A DNA stretch of 40,383 nucleotides, taken from the NCBI GenBank assembly GCA_000431535.1, contig HF991805.1:1-40383 (forward strand). Direction: 5' to 3'. Numbering within the stretch: position 1 is the first letter of the stretch; each line of letters begins with the position of its first letter. Positions 22,525 through 29,687 of the stretch are shown here, one piece after another. Made by a program: the position numbers and the translations under genes. The stretch is from Clostridium sp. CAG:678 (lineage in GTDB: Bacteria; Bacillota; Clostridia; Oscillospirales; Acutalibacteraceae). The notes under the pieces were generated by a model. It saw only the letters and a program-made list of their open reading frames with translations, ran no database searches and was not told the DNA's origin.

Positions 22525-23110
22525 CAAGAAGAAAAAGAAAAACTCCGTACAGGAGCTGATCGGGATAGATACCTTTTCAAAGCGCGGACTCAAAACAAGA
22601 AACGGTGAGCTCGTGTTTTTTTCTATCTCCCCTACAAACATATCCGTTCTTTCAAAGGAAAATATTCAGACAAAGATATGGCATTTGATGATGGTGCTTT
22701 CCGCCCAGCCGGATATTGAGATCACCTGTCTTGATTCCTGTGAAAGATTCGATGACAACAAGTCCTTTATGGTGGATCGTTTGGCAGATGAAACAAATCC
22801 GCTTGTAAAGAAATGCCTTGAAAAGGATATCGAGTATCTCGACAATATTCAGATAGAGATGTCTACGGCAAGGCAGTTTATGTTCGTTGTCCGTTTCAAG
22901 CGTGAAAAGGAAGAACAGATCTTCACGCAGATCAACCGAGTTGAGAAAGCCATCGCAGAGCAGGGCTTTGAAGTAAAAAGAATGGGCAAGGACGATATCA
23001 AACGCTTCCTTGCGATCTACTTCGGCGCCTCCATGCAGGGCGAACTGATACCCGACATTGACGGAAAGGACTGTTTCGATGAAGAAAAGATCGAAAAGGC
23101 GTTTGCTTAA
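22514..23110 (+). CDS. VirB4-associated conjugation protein
   Basis: 198 residues, soluble, with a very basic start (KNNKKKKKNSVQELIGIDTF) followed by an alpha-beta domain (LVFFSISPTNISVLS, KIWHLMMVLSAQPDIEITCLDSCERFDDNKSF, RQFMFVVRFKREKEEQIFTQINRVEKAIAEQGFEVKRM). This resembles the N-terminal part of VirB4/TraC-type ATPases carried as a separate protein in clostridial elements. It probably works with the VirB4 ATPase encoded two genes on. It overlaps both neighbours. Confidence 0.65.
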   Translation: MKNNKKKKKNSVQELIGIDTFSKRGLKTRNGELVFFSISPTNISVLSKENIQTKIWHLMMVLSAQPDIEITCLDSCERFDDNKSFMVDRLADETNPLVKKCLEKDIEYLDNIQIEMSTARQFMFVVRFKREKEEQIFTQINRVEKAIAEQGFEVKRMGKDDIKRFLAIYFGASMQGELIPDIDGKDCFDEEKIEKAFA

Positions 23111-23792
23111 TATGGTGATCGTTGTATCCGTTTTCGTTTTTGCCGTATGTGCCGCGGTGCTTGTAAGTTGGCATTTGGAATCGAAGAACGCGCAAAACGC
23201 AATCAACGAATTTGACCGTGTGCTGACAGAAAGCGAAACCGCAGAAGATGACGAGAAACCGTACATCAAAAACTGCGTTGCGTGGATAGAGATACCCGGC
23301 ACAGATATTGACTATCCTATCATGCGGAAACAAGGTAATCCCGAATATTATCTCAGGCGAAATTACAAGGGCGAGTATTCCTATTCGGGCACGCCGTTTC
23401 TTGATGAGAACTGCAATATTCGTTTAAGCAAAAACCTCATTGTATACGGTCACAATATGAAGGACGGTACGATGTTCTCCGAACTCACGAAATACAAGGA
23501 CTTAAAGTTCTGTATAGAGCATCAGGCGATGAAGTTGACAATAGACGGTATCACATACAACTACACTTTGTATGCCGTTTGTTCCGTTGACGCATCAGAG
23601 GGCTGGTACACTTTCACAGGTCAGACAAGTGAGGACAACTTTGCCGAACTCATATCCCATATTCAGAACCGATCCTCGTACATCAGTTTCACCGAACAGG
23701 CTGAGTACGGGGATCATTTTTTGACCTTATCGACCTGCGACTACGCCAGTGACAATTCAAGGTTGATCGTTATAGCGAAAAGGAGTGATTAA
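23079..23792 (+). CDS. srtB: Class B sortase
   Basis: 237 residues. One N-terminal membrane helix (about 12-34), then a sortase domain with the catalytic triad: His125 in VYGHNM, Cys220 in LSTCDYA and Arg228 in SRLIVIAKR. The AWIEIPGTDIDYPIM and GTPFLDENC segments are typical of class B. It cleaves sorting signals and links surface proteins to peptidoglycan; the obvious substrate is the PYTGD-ending adhesin at 14338. Start ATG 23079 lies within the end of the previous gene; the VirB4 gene begins one base after its stop. Confidence 0.92.
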   Translation: MKKRSKRRLLNMVIVVSVFVFAVCAAVLVSWHLESKNAQNAINEFDRVLTESETAEDDEKPYIKNCVAWIEIPGTDIDYPIMRKQGNPEYYLRRNYKGEYSYSGTPFLDENCNIRLSKNLIVYGHNMKDGTMFSELTKYKDLKFCIEHQAMKLTIDGITYNYTLYAVCSVDASEGWYTFTGQTSEDNFAELISHIQNRSSYISFTEQAEYGDHFLTLSTCDYASDNSRLIVIAKRSD

Positions 23793-25628
23793 ATGCTATT
23801 TAAAAAGAAAAAAGTGGAACTGACGGAAGAACAGAAAGAAGAAATACGCATCAAAGACTTCTTTGACCGTATACTTCCGTCTACGATTCGTTTTTACACG
23901 GATCATTATATCATCGGTGATAGTTACCGTTGTGTATGGGCAATCAAGGAATATCCGCCTACTACGGAAGAACTCGCCCTATTTTCACAACTTGCCGACC
24001 GAAACAATGTTACTGTTAGGCTTTACTCCAGACTTGTGGACGGACTGGAGCAGAGAAAGATCATTCAGAATGCCGCAAGACGAAACAAACTGCACACAGG
24101 CTCGGATGACGCACTTGAAAACATCACGGCAGAGGGCAATCTAAAAGATGTTGCCGCCCTTATCGCAGACCTCAGAAAAAACAGAGAACCTCTTCTCCAC
24201 TGCGCCGTATTTCTTGAACTCAAAGCGGAATCCATGCAGAAACTCAAAGAGTTACAGGCAGACATCATTATGGAACTGACCCGTTCCAAGATGAGCGTGG
24301 ACAGGCTGACTTTAAGACAGAAAGAGGGATTCCTTTCTGCCTTACCCGTAGGCTGCAATATGTTCAAAGAACAGTTTGAAAGAGTACTCCCTGCAAGTTC
24401 CGTTGCAAATCTCTATCCGTTCAACTATTCCGGCAAGACTGACCCGAAAGGCTTTTTCATAGGCAGGGACAAATATGGCACGAATATCCTTGTAGACTTT
24501 GACCGCAGAGCAGAAGATAAGACGAACGCCAACTGCCTTATCCTCGGCAACTCAGGACAGGGCAAGTCTTTTCTGCTTAAACTTATTCTTACGAATCTGC
24601 GTGAATCAGGTAAACGCATAATTTCACTCGACCCGGAAGCCGAATACGAGGAACTGACGAAAGCGCTCGGCGGTTGCTATATCGACTTTATGAGCGGTGA
24701 ATTTATCATCAATCCTTTAGAGCCTAAGTCTTTCGGCGATGGTGATAAAGAATACGATCCGTCCACGCCTGAAGCCTTCAGGCGAGTAACAAGGTTGAGC
24801 CAACACATCGCCTACCTTAAAGACTTCTTTAGGGCTTACAAGGATTTCAACGATGAGCAGTTAGACACCTTAGAGATCATCCTCACAAAACTCTACAACA
24901 ACTTTGGCATAACGGATTACACCGATTACGACAAGTTGACCGCAGAGGATTATCCCATCATGGAAGATCTGTATGCATTGCTCGAAAAGGAATACAATGA
25001 GTATGACCGTTCGCAGAAGAATATCTACAGAGAAAAGACTTTGCAGGAGTTATGTCTCGGTCTGCACTCCATGTGCGTAGGCACGGAAAGCAAATACTTC
25101 AACGGCCACACAAACATCGTGGATGACAAGTTCCTCTGCTTTGGCGTAAAAGGCTTGCTCGACACCAACCGTAGGCTCAAGGATGCGATGTTATTCAATC
25201 TGTTGTCATATATGACAAACGAGTTGCTCGGCAAGGGCAACACCGTTGCGGCGATAGATGAGTTGTATCTCTTCCTCACAAATATGACGGCCATTGAGTA
25301 CATCCGCAATGCCTCTAAGCGCGTCCGCAAGAAGGACAGCGCGGTCATTCTCGCCAGTCAGAACATTGAGGACTTTATGCTTGACGGTATCAAGGAATAC
25401 ACCAAGCCGCTGTTCTCAATTCCTACCCATCAGTTTCTTTTCAATGCCGGGAACATTGAGCCGAAAACCTACATCGACATCATGCAGATCGAGCCGTCCG
25501 AGTTCGAACTCATCAAGTATCCCGAAAGAGGTACTTGTCTGTACCGCTGCGGTAACGAAAGGTATCTCCTACAGGTCATTGCGCCTGAGTTTAAACAGAA
25601 AATGTTTGGCAAGGCTGGCGGAAGATAA
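23793..25628 (+). CDS. VirB4-type conjugation ATPase
   Basis: 611 residues. Walker A GNSGQGKS is at 252-259 and Walker B VAAIDELYLF at about 487. Further VirB4 features are RIISLDPEAEYEEL after Walker A and ILASQNIEDF near 512. The N-terminal 240 residues match the VirB4/TraC N-domain (FFDRILPSTIRF, RLVDGLEQRKI). It powers assembly and substrate transfer of the type IV secretion apparatus from the cytoplasmic face. It directly follows sortase B. Confidence 0.92.
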   Translation: MLFKKKKVELTEEQKEEIRIKDFFDRILPSTIRFYTDHYIIGDSYRCVWAIKEYPPTTEELALFSQLADRNNVTVRLYSRLVDGLEQRKIIQNAARRNKLHTGSDDALENITAEGNLKDVAALIADLRKNREPLLHCAVFLELKAESMQKLKELQADIIMELTRSKMSVDRLTLRQKEGFLSALPVGCNMFKEQFERVLPASSVANLYPFNYSGKTDPKGFFIGRDKYGTNILVDFDRRAEDKTNANCLILGNSGQGKSFLLKLILTNLRESGKRIISLDPEAEYEELTKALGGCYIDFMSGEFIINPLEPKSFGDGDKEYDPSTPEAFRRVTRLSQHIAYLKDFFRAYKDFNDEQLDTLEIILTKLYNNFGITDYTDYDKLTAEDYPIMEDLYALLEKEYNEYDRSQKNIYREKTLQELCLGLHSMCVGTESKYFNGHTNIVDDKFLCFGVKGLLDTNRRLKDAMLFNLLSYMTNELLGKGNTVAAIDELYLFLTNMTAIEYIRNASKRVRKKDSAVILASQNIEDFMLDGIKEYTKPLFSIPTHQFLFNAGNIEPKTYIDIMQIEPSEFELIKYPERGTCLYRCGNERYLLQVIAPEFKQKMFGKAGGR

Positions 25629-25666
25629 TCTATTTATTTAATATTAGAAAAATGGTACAATAAATA

Positions 25667-25682
25667 AGGAAAATATTTTCCT
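25667..25682. promoter_or_regulatory. 16-bp perfect palindrome, probable XRE operator
   Basis: AGGAAAATATTTTCCT lies in the AT-rich gap before the regulator gene at 25729, just after a -10-like TACAAT (25657-25662). The position suits autoregulation by the XRE protein. Confidence 0.45.
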
Positions 25683-25728
25683 GTTTTAATTAATCATTTT
25701 ATGATACCTTTTATTTAGGAGAAAAACT

Positions 25729-26238
25729 GTGAGTAAAGAAAGATACGAGTGTGGGCAAAGGCTGAGACATTTGCGCGAAAAGAGAAATTACACTCAAGAA
25801 AGTCTGAGTGAGATTTTGGAGAGTATAAATATTAAAATATCCGAAAGAGATATCCGTAACTATGAAAGCGGAAAAAATATGTCAGCAAAGAACCTATTAC
25901 TTTTGTCAAATTTTTTCGGCGTTTCTCCATACTATTTATTTTTCGGAGGCGATGAAATGATTAATACCTACACTTTAAAAATCAAACAAGAGTTATGTAG
26001 TCTAAAAAGTTTTGAACAAATAAAAGAAATTCACGATTCAAAATTAGAAGATGCTACATTGGCCCACTTAATTATTACAGATGACCTAATCAAAGAAGTA
26101 AGAAATGTTTGGGTTAGTAAATTCTTTAATAGAAAAGGGCGAACCGAGAGCAAAAACATTTATGTGCCATATGTAGGTGAAACTATTATCAAATATTGTT
26201 CAAACAGAAGTAACTTTAAGCAAAAGTTTGAAATATAA
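25729..26238 (+). CDS. XRE-family regulator inserted between virB4 and the hydrolase
   Basis: 169 residues. Residues ~8-68 form a helix-turn-helix (QRLRHLREKRNYTQESLSEIL, then KISERDIRNYESGKNMSAKNLLLLSNFFGV). The rest is helical and unrecognised. Start is GTG 25729 (AGGAG ten bases upstream). Its codon use is much more AT-rich than the flanking transfer genes, and it has its own palindrome and terminator, so it looks like a later insertion into the operon. Confidence 0.8.
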   Translation: MSKERYECGQRLRHLREKRNYTQESLSEILESINIKISERDIRNYESGKNMSAKNLLLLSNFFGVSPYYLFFGGDEMINTYTLKIKQELCSLKSFEQIKEIHDSKLEDATLAHLIITDDLIKEVRNVWVSKFFNRKGRTESKNIYVPYVGETIIKYCSNRSNFKQKFEI

Positions 26239-26242
26239 AATA

Positions 26243-26274
26243 AAAAAGGGCAGTACACTTGTATTGCCCTTTTT
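26243..26274 (+). terminator. Strong terminator touching the next ribosome binding site
   Basis: AAAAAGGGCA (26243-26252) pairs with its complement at 26265-26274 and the stem extends inward to 14 pairs with one G-U. The ribosome binding site GGAGG of the hydrolase gene starts three bases later, at 26278. Confidence 0.85.
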
Positions 26275-26289
26275 GTTGGAGGTGATGAA

Positions 26290-27318
26290 ATGGCTGCAAC
26301 TGCAGCAATTGCAAAAACGGCAGTAACCGTTGTTTCGGATAAGCGAGGGCGAGCGGCAATAGGCGTGCTGATCTGTTCGGTCATCATGCTGTTTTTTCTG
26401 CCTTTGATCGTTTTCATGGGCGTTATGGGAAACATGGATGACATTCAGATCGATACCGCACAGGCTCAGCAAATGGTCGTTCAGAATTTGTCCGCAGAGG
26501 ATAAAGCGACTCTCACGCATCTGGAAACGGTGATGAATACTATACAAACCGAATTTGAAAAAAGAAAACTGAATACCTACACAGTGAAAAAGGCACAGGC
26601 GCTATACGCTTGTGCCCTTTTTGATGCAGAGAAAGCAGATCCCGATTTTATCTCTAAGTATGCAGACTGCTTTGAAAAGTCAAACAGTGATGATGAACTG
26701 AGAGCCGCCATTTTTTCTGCCTTTGGCGTGTCAATAGACGCCGATGAGTTTAATAACCTTATGAGCGTTATCAAAAACACGGTCATTGACATTTCGGGTT
26801 TAAGCACAGAAAAGAATAATCTCGATCTTGTGAAGTGGGCGGAGTACGCCTATGAAAACAAGTGGGGATATGTGTACGGTTCTCACTGCGATGTACTTAC
26901 CGAATCCGAACTGAACCGACTTAAAAGTGTGTTTGGAAGTAATGTTTCAGAAAAGGAAGATTACATCCGTTCCCACTGGCTCGGCAGAAGAACGGCTGAC
27001 TGTGTAGGCCTTATCAAAGGCTACGGCTGGTATGATCCGACAAGCGGAACAATCAAATACGGCACGAACGGCATGAAAGATGTTACGGCTGACGGTATGT
27101 ACGCCGCCGCAACAGAAAAAGGCCCGATAAACACTATGCCGGATATACCCGGACTTGCCATATGGCATGAAGGTCATATCGGCGTGTATATCGGAAACGG
27201 CTATGTGATCCATGCCGCCAACACCTATGACGGTATGATCAAAACACCGATCACATCAAGCGGCTGGACGCACTGGCTGAAGATACCATATATCAATTAT
27301 GTTGAAAACGAGGAGTGA
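26290..27318 (+). CDS. NlpC/P60-like cell-wall hydrolase of the conjugation system
   Basis: 342 residues. One membrane helix (about 24-45, VLICSVIMLFFLPLIVFMGVMG), an extracytoplasmic helical region (about 50-175) and a C-terminal NlpC/P60-type domain with the catalytic Cys in RRTADCVGLIKGYGWYD (near residue 238) and His in AIWHEGHIGVYIGNGYVIHA. It cuts peptidoglycan locally so the conjugation channel can cross the wall (VirB1-like role). GGAGG precedes ATG 26290; the terminator lies immediately upstream. Confidence 0.85.
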   Translation: MAATAAIAKTAVTVVSDKRGRAAIGVLICSVIMLFFLPLIVFMGVMGNMDDIQIDTAQAQQMVVQNLSAEDKATLTHLETVMNTIQTEFEKRKLNTYTVKKAQALYACALFDAEKADPDFISKYADCFEKSNSDDELRAAIFSAFGVSIDADEFNNLMSVIKNTVIDISGLSTEKNNLDLVKWAEYAYENKWGYVYGSHCDVLTESELNRLKSVFGSNVSEKEDYIRSHWLGRRTADCVGLIKGYGWYDPTSGTIKYGTNGMKDVTADGMYAAATEKGPINTMPDIPGLAIWHEGHIGVYIGNGYVIHAANTYDGMIKTPITSSGWTHWLKIPYINYVENEE

Positions 27319-27323
27319 TTTAA

Positions 27324-28400
27324 ATAAGCACAAGAAGTTTTATTACTAAAAAGATCGGTGAGGATGCATATCTCACCATTTACTGTCACGCTGACGGATA
27401 TCTGACATACAACGGCGCAATGCTGCTCGACCATTACAACATGCCGGAACGGGTGGACGCGCTGCTTGCTCTCGGTGATCTTTCCACACTGCAGGAAAAA
27501 CTTGAACCCGATCCGAACTTGCCGCACAGTTTTGATTATAACGAGCGGCAGGAAGGCGTAACCGTTGCCTACGGTCGTGACCGCGGTGAAACCGGTACAG
27601 AGGCTCGTGTGGCAACATTGGCTGATCTTAATGACGAGAGCAACTGGACGGAGTATGTATATGTCTTTGATGAAAACAACCAATGGAAATATTTCAAAAC
27701 AGGACAGGCAGAGAACGGACTGCATGATGTTCATGACGACCTCGAAAAAGAATATCAGCAGTACGATATGCAGCGCCCATCGGGATATTACGGATTTTTG
27801 GATGATGAGATCGTGCAATACTTAAAATCCAAAGCAGAAACGAATGAAGAACATAAAGATACCGAGCCTTCGGAATTCGACTTTACGGATGAAGATGTAG
27901 CCGATATAGAGATCATGTGCGCTAAGCACACGCTTTGGCTTTATGAAGGCAGCGGTGAAAAGTTAGATCTTTCAGGTAAGAAACTTCTCAATATTGATTT
28001 TTCAAATAAAGATCTGTGTAGTGCTGTCCTTAGAGATACTGAATTCGTAAACTGTAATTTTGATAGAGCGTCTCTCTGCTTCGCGGATTTTGAAAACGCA
28101 AAATTCAACAGATGCAGTCTCAAACACTTCACGGCGGAAGAATCAAATTTCAAAGATTCATACTTTACCAACTGCAACTTGGAAGGTGCGTATTTCACAC
28201 ACAGTAACTTTGCAAACGCAGGGCTCTTCAATTGCAACACAAGCAAAACGAATTTAACAAATTGCTGCTTGCAGCATTGGAACTGCATGCCGTGTAACAT
28301 TGATGATTCCGATATGCTGAATGTCAGTTATTCCGAATCGGAATGGCTCGGCGAACAGGAAAGCGAAGATGATCAGGGCATGACCATGGGAGGTATGTGA
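27324..28400 (+). CDS. Element protein with pentapeptide-repeat domain, ATA start
   Basis: About 358 residues. The N-terminal half (STRSFITKKIGEDAYLTIY, LLDHYNMPERVDALLALGDLSTL, WTEYVYVFDENNQWKYF) is a conserved conjugative-element domain of unknown role. Residues ~212-325 are pentapeptide repeats (FVNCNFDRASLCFADFENAKF and following), which fold as a right-handed quadrilateral beta-helix; some family members mimic DNA. Start: an in-frame TAA at 27321 ends directly before ATA 27324, AGGAG (27311-27315) is eight bases upstream, and the first ATG (27420) would cut off a well-formed 32-residue segment. An ATA start is therefore most likely. Confidence 0.75.
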   Translation: MSTRSFITKKIGEDAYLTIYCHADGYLTYNGAMLLDHYNMPERVDALLALGDLSTLQEKLEPDPNLPHSFDYNERQEGVTVAYGRDRGETGTEARVATLADLNDESNWTEYVYVFDENNQWKYFKTGQAENGLHDVHDDLEKEYQQYDMQRPSGYYGFLDDEIVQYLKSKAETNEEHKDTEPSEFDFTDEDVADIEIMCAKHTLWLYEGSGEKLDLSGKKLLNIDFSNKDLCSAVLRDTEFVNCNFDRASLCFADFENAKFNRCSLKHFTAEESNFKDSYFTNCNLEGAYFTHSNFANAGLFNCNTSKTNLTNCCLQHWNCMPCNIDDSDMLNVSYSESEWLGEQESEDDQGMTMGGM

Positions 28401-28401
28401 A

Positions 28402-28653
28402 ATGAAAAAAGTATCCGTCACCGTTCAGTATGATGAAGAAAAACTGAACACGGTCAAGATCTTTCTTGAAAAGAAAGGTTTAAACATCAGCGATGAGATC
28501 GTCAAATTTATTGACGGTCTCTACAACAAAAATGTTCCGTCTCAGGTGCGAGAGTTCCTTGAACTGAAAAGAAGTTCGCAAAAAGAATCCGCACCTAAGC
28601 AGAACGCAAAACCTAAAACAAGGAGTGACGCGAATGGGAACAACCAGTCTTGA
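28402..28653 (+). CDS. DUF6103 family protein
   Basis: 83 residues with the DUF6103 pattern: KKVSVTVQYDEEKLNTVKIFLEKKG at the start and KFIDGLYNKNVPSQVREFLELK in the middle, then a charged tail. It starts one base after the pentapeptide gene and overlaps the next gene by 20 bases. Found widely in clostridial conjugative elements beside the mobilisation genes; function unknown. Confidence 0.8.
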   Translation: MKKVSVTVQYDEEKLNTVKIFLEKKGLNISDEIVKFIDGLYNKNVPSQVREFLELKRSSQKESAPKQNAKPKTRSDANGNNQS

Positions 28654-28909
28654 AACCTTACTTGAAGAACTCAAAGCAGCGCGGAACGACCCGGACTCGT
28701 TCGATCTTTCCATTGCAGACGCGCTGTGTGATTTCTATGAGCCGTCCGAGGTCTGCGATATGCTCACGGACGATCAGAAAGAACTTGTCGTCATAGGCGT
28801 TGAGAATGAACGGGACTGGTACAATCCCGTATCAAAAAACCTAGCGGAGTTATATGACTGCATCTGCGAGGAGCAGTCTGAGGAGCAACACTGTTCCATG
28901 GAGATGTGA
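28634..28909 (+). CDS. Small acidic hypothetical protein
   Basis: 91 residues, acidic, mainly helical (LETLLEELKAARNDPDSFDLSIADALCDF, VCDMLTDDQKELVVIGVENERDW) with a CDCICEEQ-like cysteine pair near the end. Start ATG 28634 is chosen because AGGAG lies nine bases upstream; the longer frame starts inside that site. It is the last gene before the probable oriT. Not recognised. Confidence 0.55.
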   Translation: MGTTSLETLLEELKAARNDPDSFDLSIADALCDFYEPSEVCDMLTDDQKELVVIGVENERDWYNPVSKNLAELYDCICEEQSEEQHCSMEM

Positions 28910-29146
28910 GGCGGCTGTTCGCCGTGTTTGGGATCTTTAACAAGTATTCGGGAAAACACCCGTCTGCAATAATTCAAGCGAAATGTGTGGAGTAAAAGGC
29001 GGTTCGACCAGCAAATAGCGGTGGTCGAAGGCTAAGCAGGATAAAGGAGTATGCCGCCGAGAGCCGGCAAACTCCGAAAAACACCGCACGGCAACGCCGA
29101 GCGGGACTTTGAACGAGTGTGTCATTTCGGGTATTTTTAAAAATTG
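28910..29146. other. Highly structured intergenic region, probable oriT
   Basis: No open frame fits, but hairpins are dense: GGCG/CGCC (28910-28923), CGGG/CCCG (28949-28962), TTCGACCA/TGGTCGAA (29003-29010 with 29022-29029), GGAGT..GCCG/CGGC..ACTCC (29046-29075), and CCGC-CGGC/GCCG-GCGG (29084-29104). It lies directly before the relaxosome and relaxase genes, the usual place of an origin of transfer. A structured RNA is the alternative. The nick site cannot be told from sequence alone. Confidence 0.55.
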
Positions 29147-29179
29147 ACGGCATACAAAGGCTTATTTTTTGTATGCCGT
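29147..29179 (+). terminator. Terminator-like inverted repeat sharing an ACGGCATAC half-site
   Basis: ACGGCATACAAA (29147-29158) pairs perfectly with TTTGTATGCCGT (29168-29179), followed by TGTTTTCATTTTT. The nine-base half-site ACGGCATAC recurs at 29225-29233. Confidence 0.7.
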
Positions 29180-29190
29180 TGTTTTCATTT

Positions 29191-29243
29191 TTGCCGACAG
29201 TTACGCACTTTTTTAATTATTTTTACGGCATACAGCAAGTATG
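29191..29243 (+). promoter_or_regulatory. Promoter and operator-like site of the relaxosome operon
   Basis: A -35-like TTGCCG (29191-29196), 17-base spacer and TAATTA (29214-29219) are followed by ACGGCATAC (29225-29233), whose CATAC is mirrored by GTATG at 29239-29243. The relaxosome protein encoded next may bind here and repress its own operon. Confidence 0.4.
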
Positions 29244-29261
29244 TCAAAGGAGTTGAGGACA

Positions 29262-29687
29262 ATGGAAACAGAAAAAGAGGAACAAAAAGAGGCAAAAAGA
29301 ATCGCGGTTTACGCTTACGATGATGTTTTGGAAATGTGTGAACAGGATATTGGCAAGACTACGGCGAACACACGCAGCCAGTTCATATGCGACGCAGTCA
29401 AATATTATCACGCATATCTCAATAAGGAACTGAATTCTGAAGTGCTTGCGCCGTCAATCGAAGAAGTGGTCGGTGCAAAGATAGACCTCACTGAATACAG
29501 AATCTCCCGTATCATTTTTAAACTTGCCGTTGAAATGGCGGCAACAATGAATGTCCTTGCCGGAGCGTTTGAACTCGATGATGAGAAAGTCCGCCGCATG
29601 AAACACAGAGTCATTGAAGAAGTGAAAGAACTCAACGGCTGGATAAATCTTGAAGATATCATCCGCTACCAAAACGGTGAAGCGTAA
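29262..29687 (+). CDS. Relaxosome accessory protein (MobC-like)
   Basis: 141 residues. Residues ~10-50 look like a ribbon-helix-helix type DNA-binding start (KRIAVYAYDDVLEMCEQDIGKTTANTRSQFICDAVKYYHAYL), followed by helices typical of mobilisation accessory proteins (ISRIIFKLAVEMAATMNVLAGAFELDDEKVRRMKHRVIEEVKELNGW, described by its start and end). The stop overlaps the relaxase ATG (TAATG). It probably binds oriT and recruits the relaxase. Start ATG 29262 has AAAGGAG nine bases upstream; the earlier ATG at 29241 overlaps the operator-like repeat. Confidence 0.75.
   Translation: METEKEEQKEAKRIAVYAYDDVLEMCEQDIGKTTANTRSQFICDAVKYYHAYLNKELNSEVLAPSIEEVVGAKIDLTEYRISRIIFKLAVEMAATMNVLAGAFELDDEKVRRMKHRVIEEVKELNGWINLEDIIRYQNGEA

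Noticed and set aside
28985-29104. Group II intron starting GTGTG
   Set aside because: No domain V hairpin and no reverse transcriptase; the hairpins fit an oriT better.
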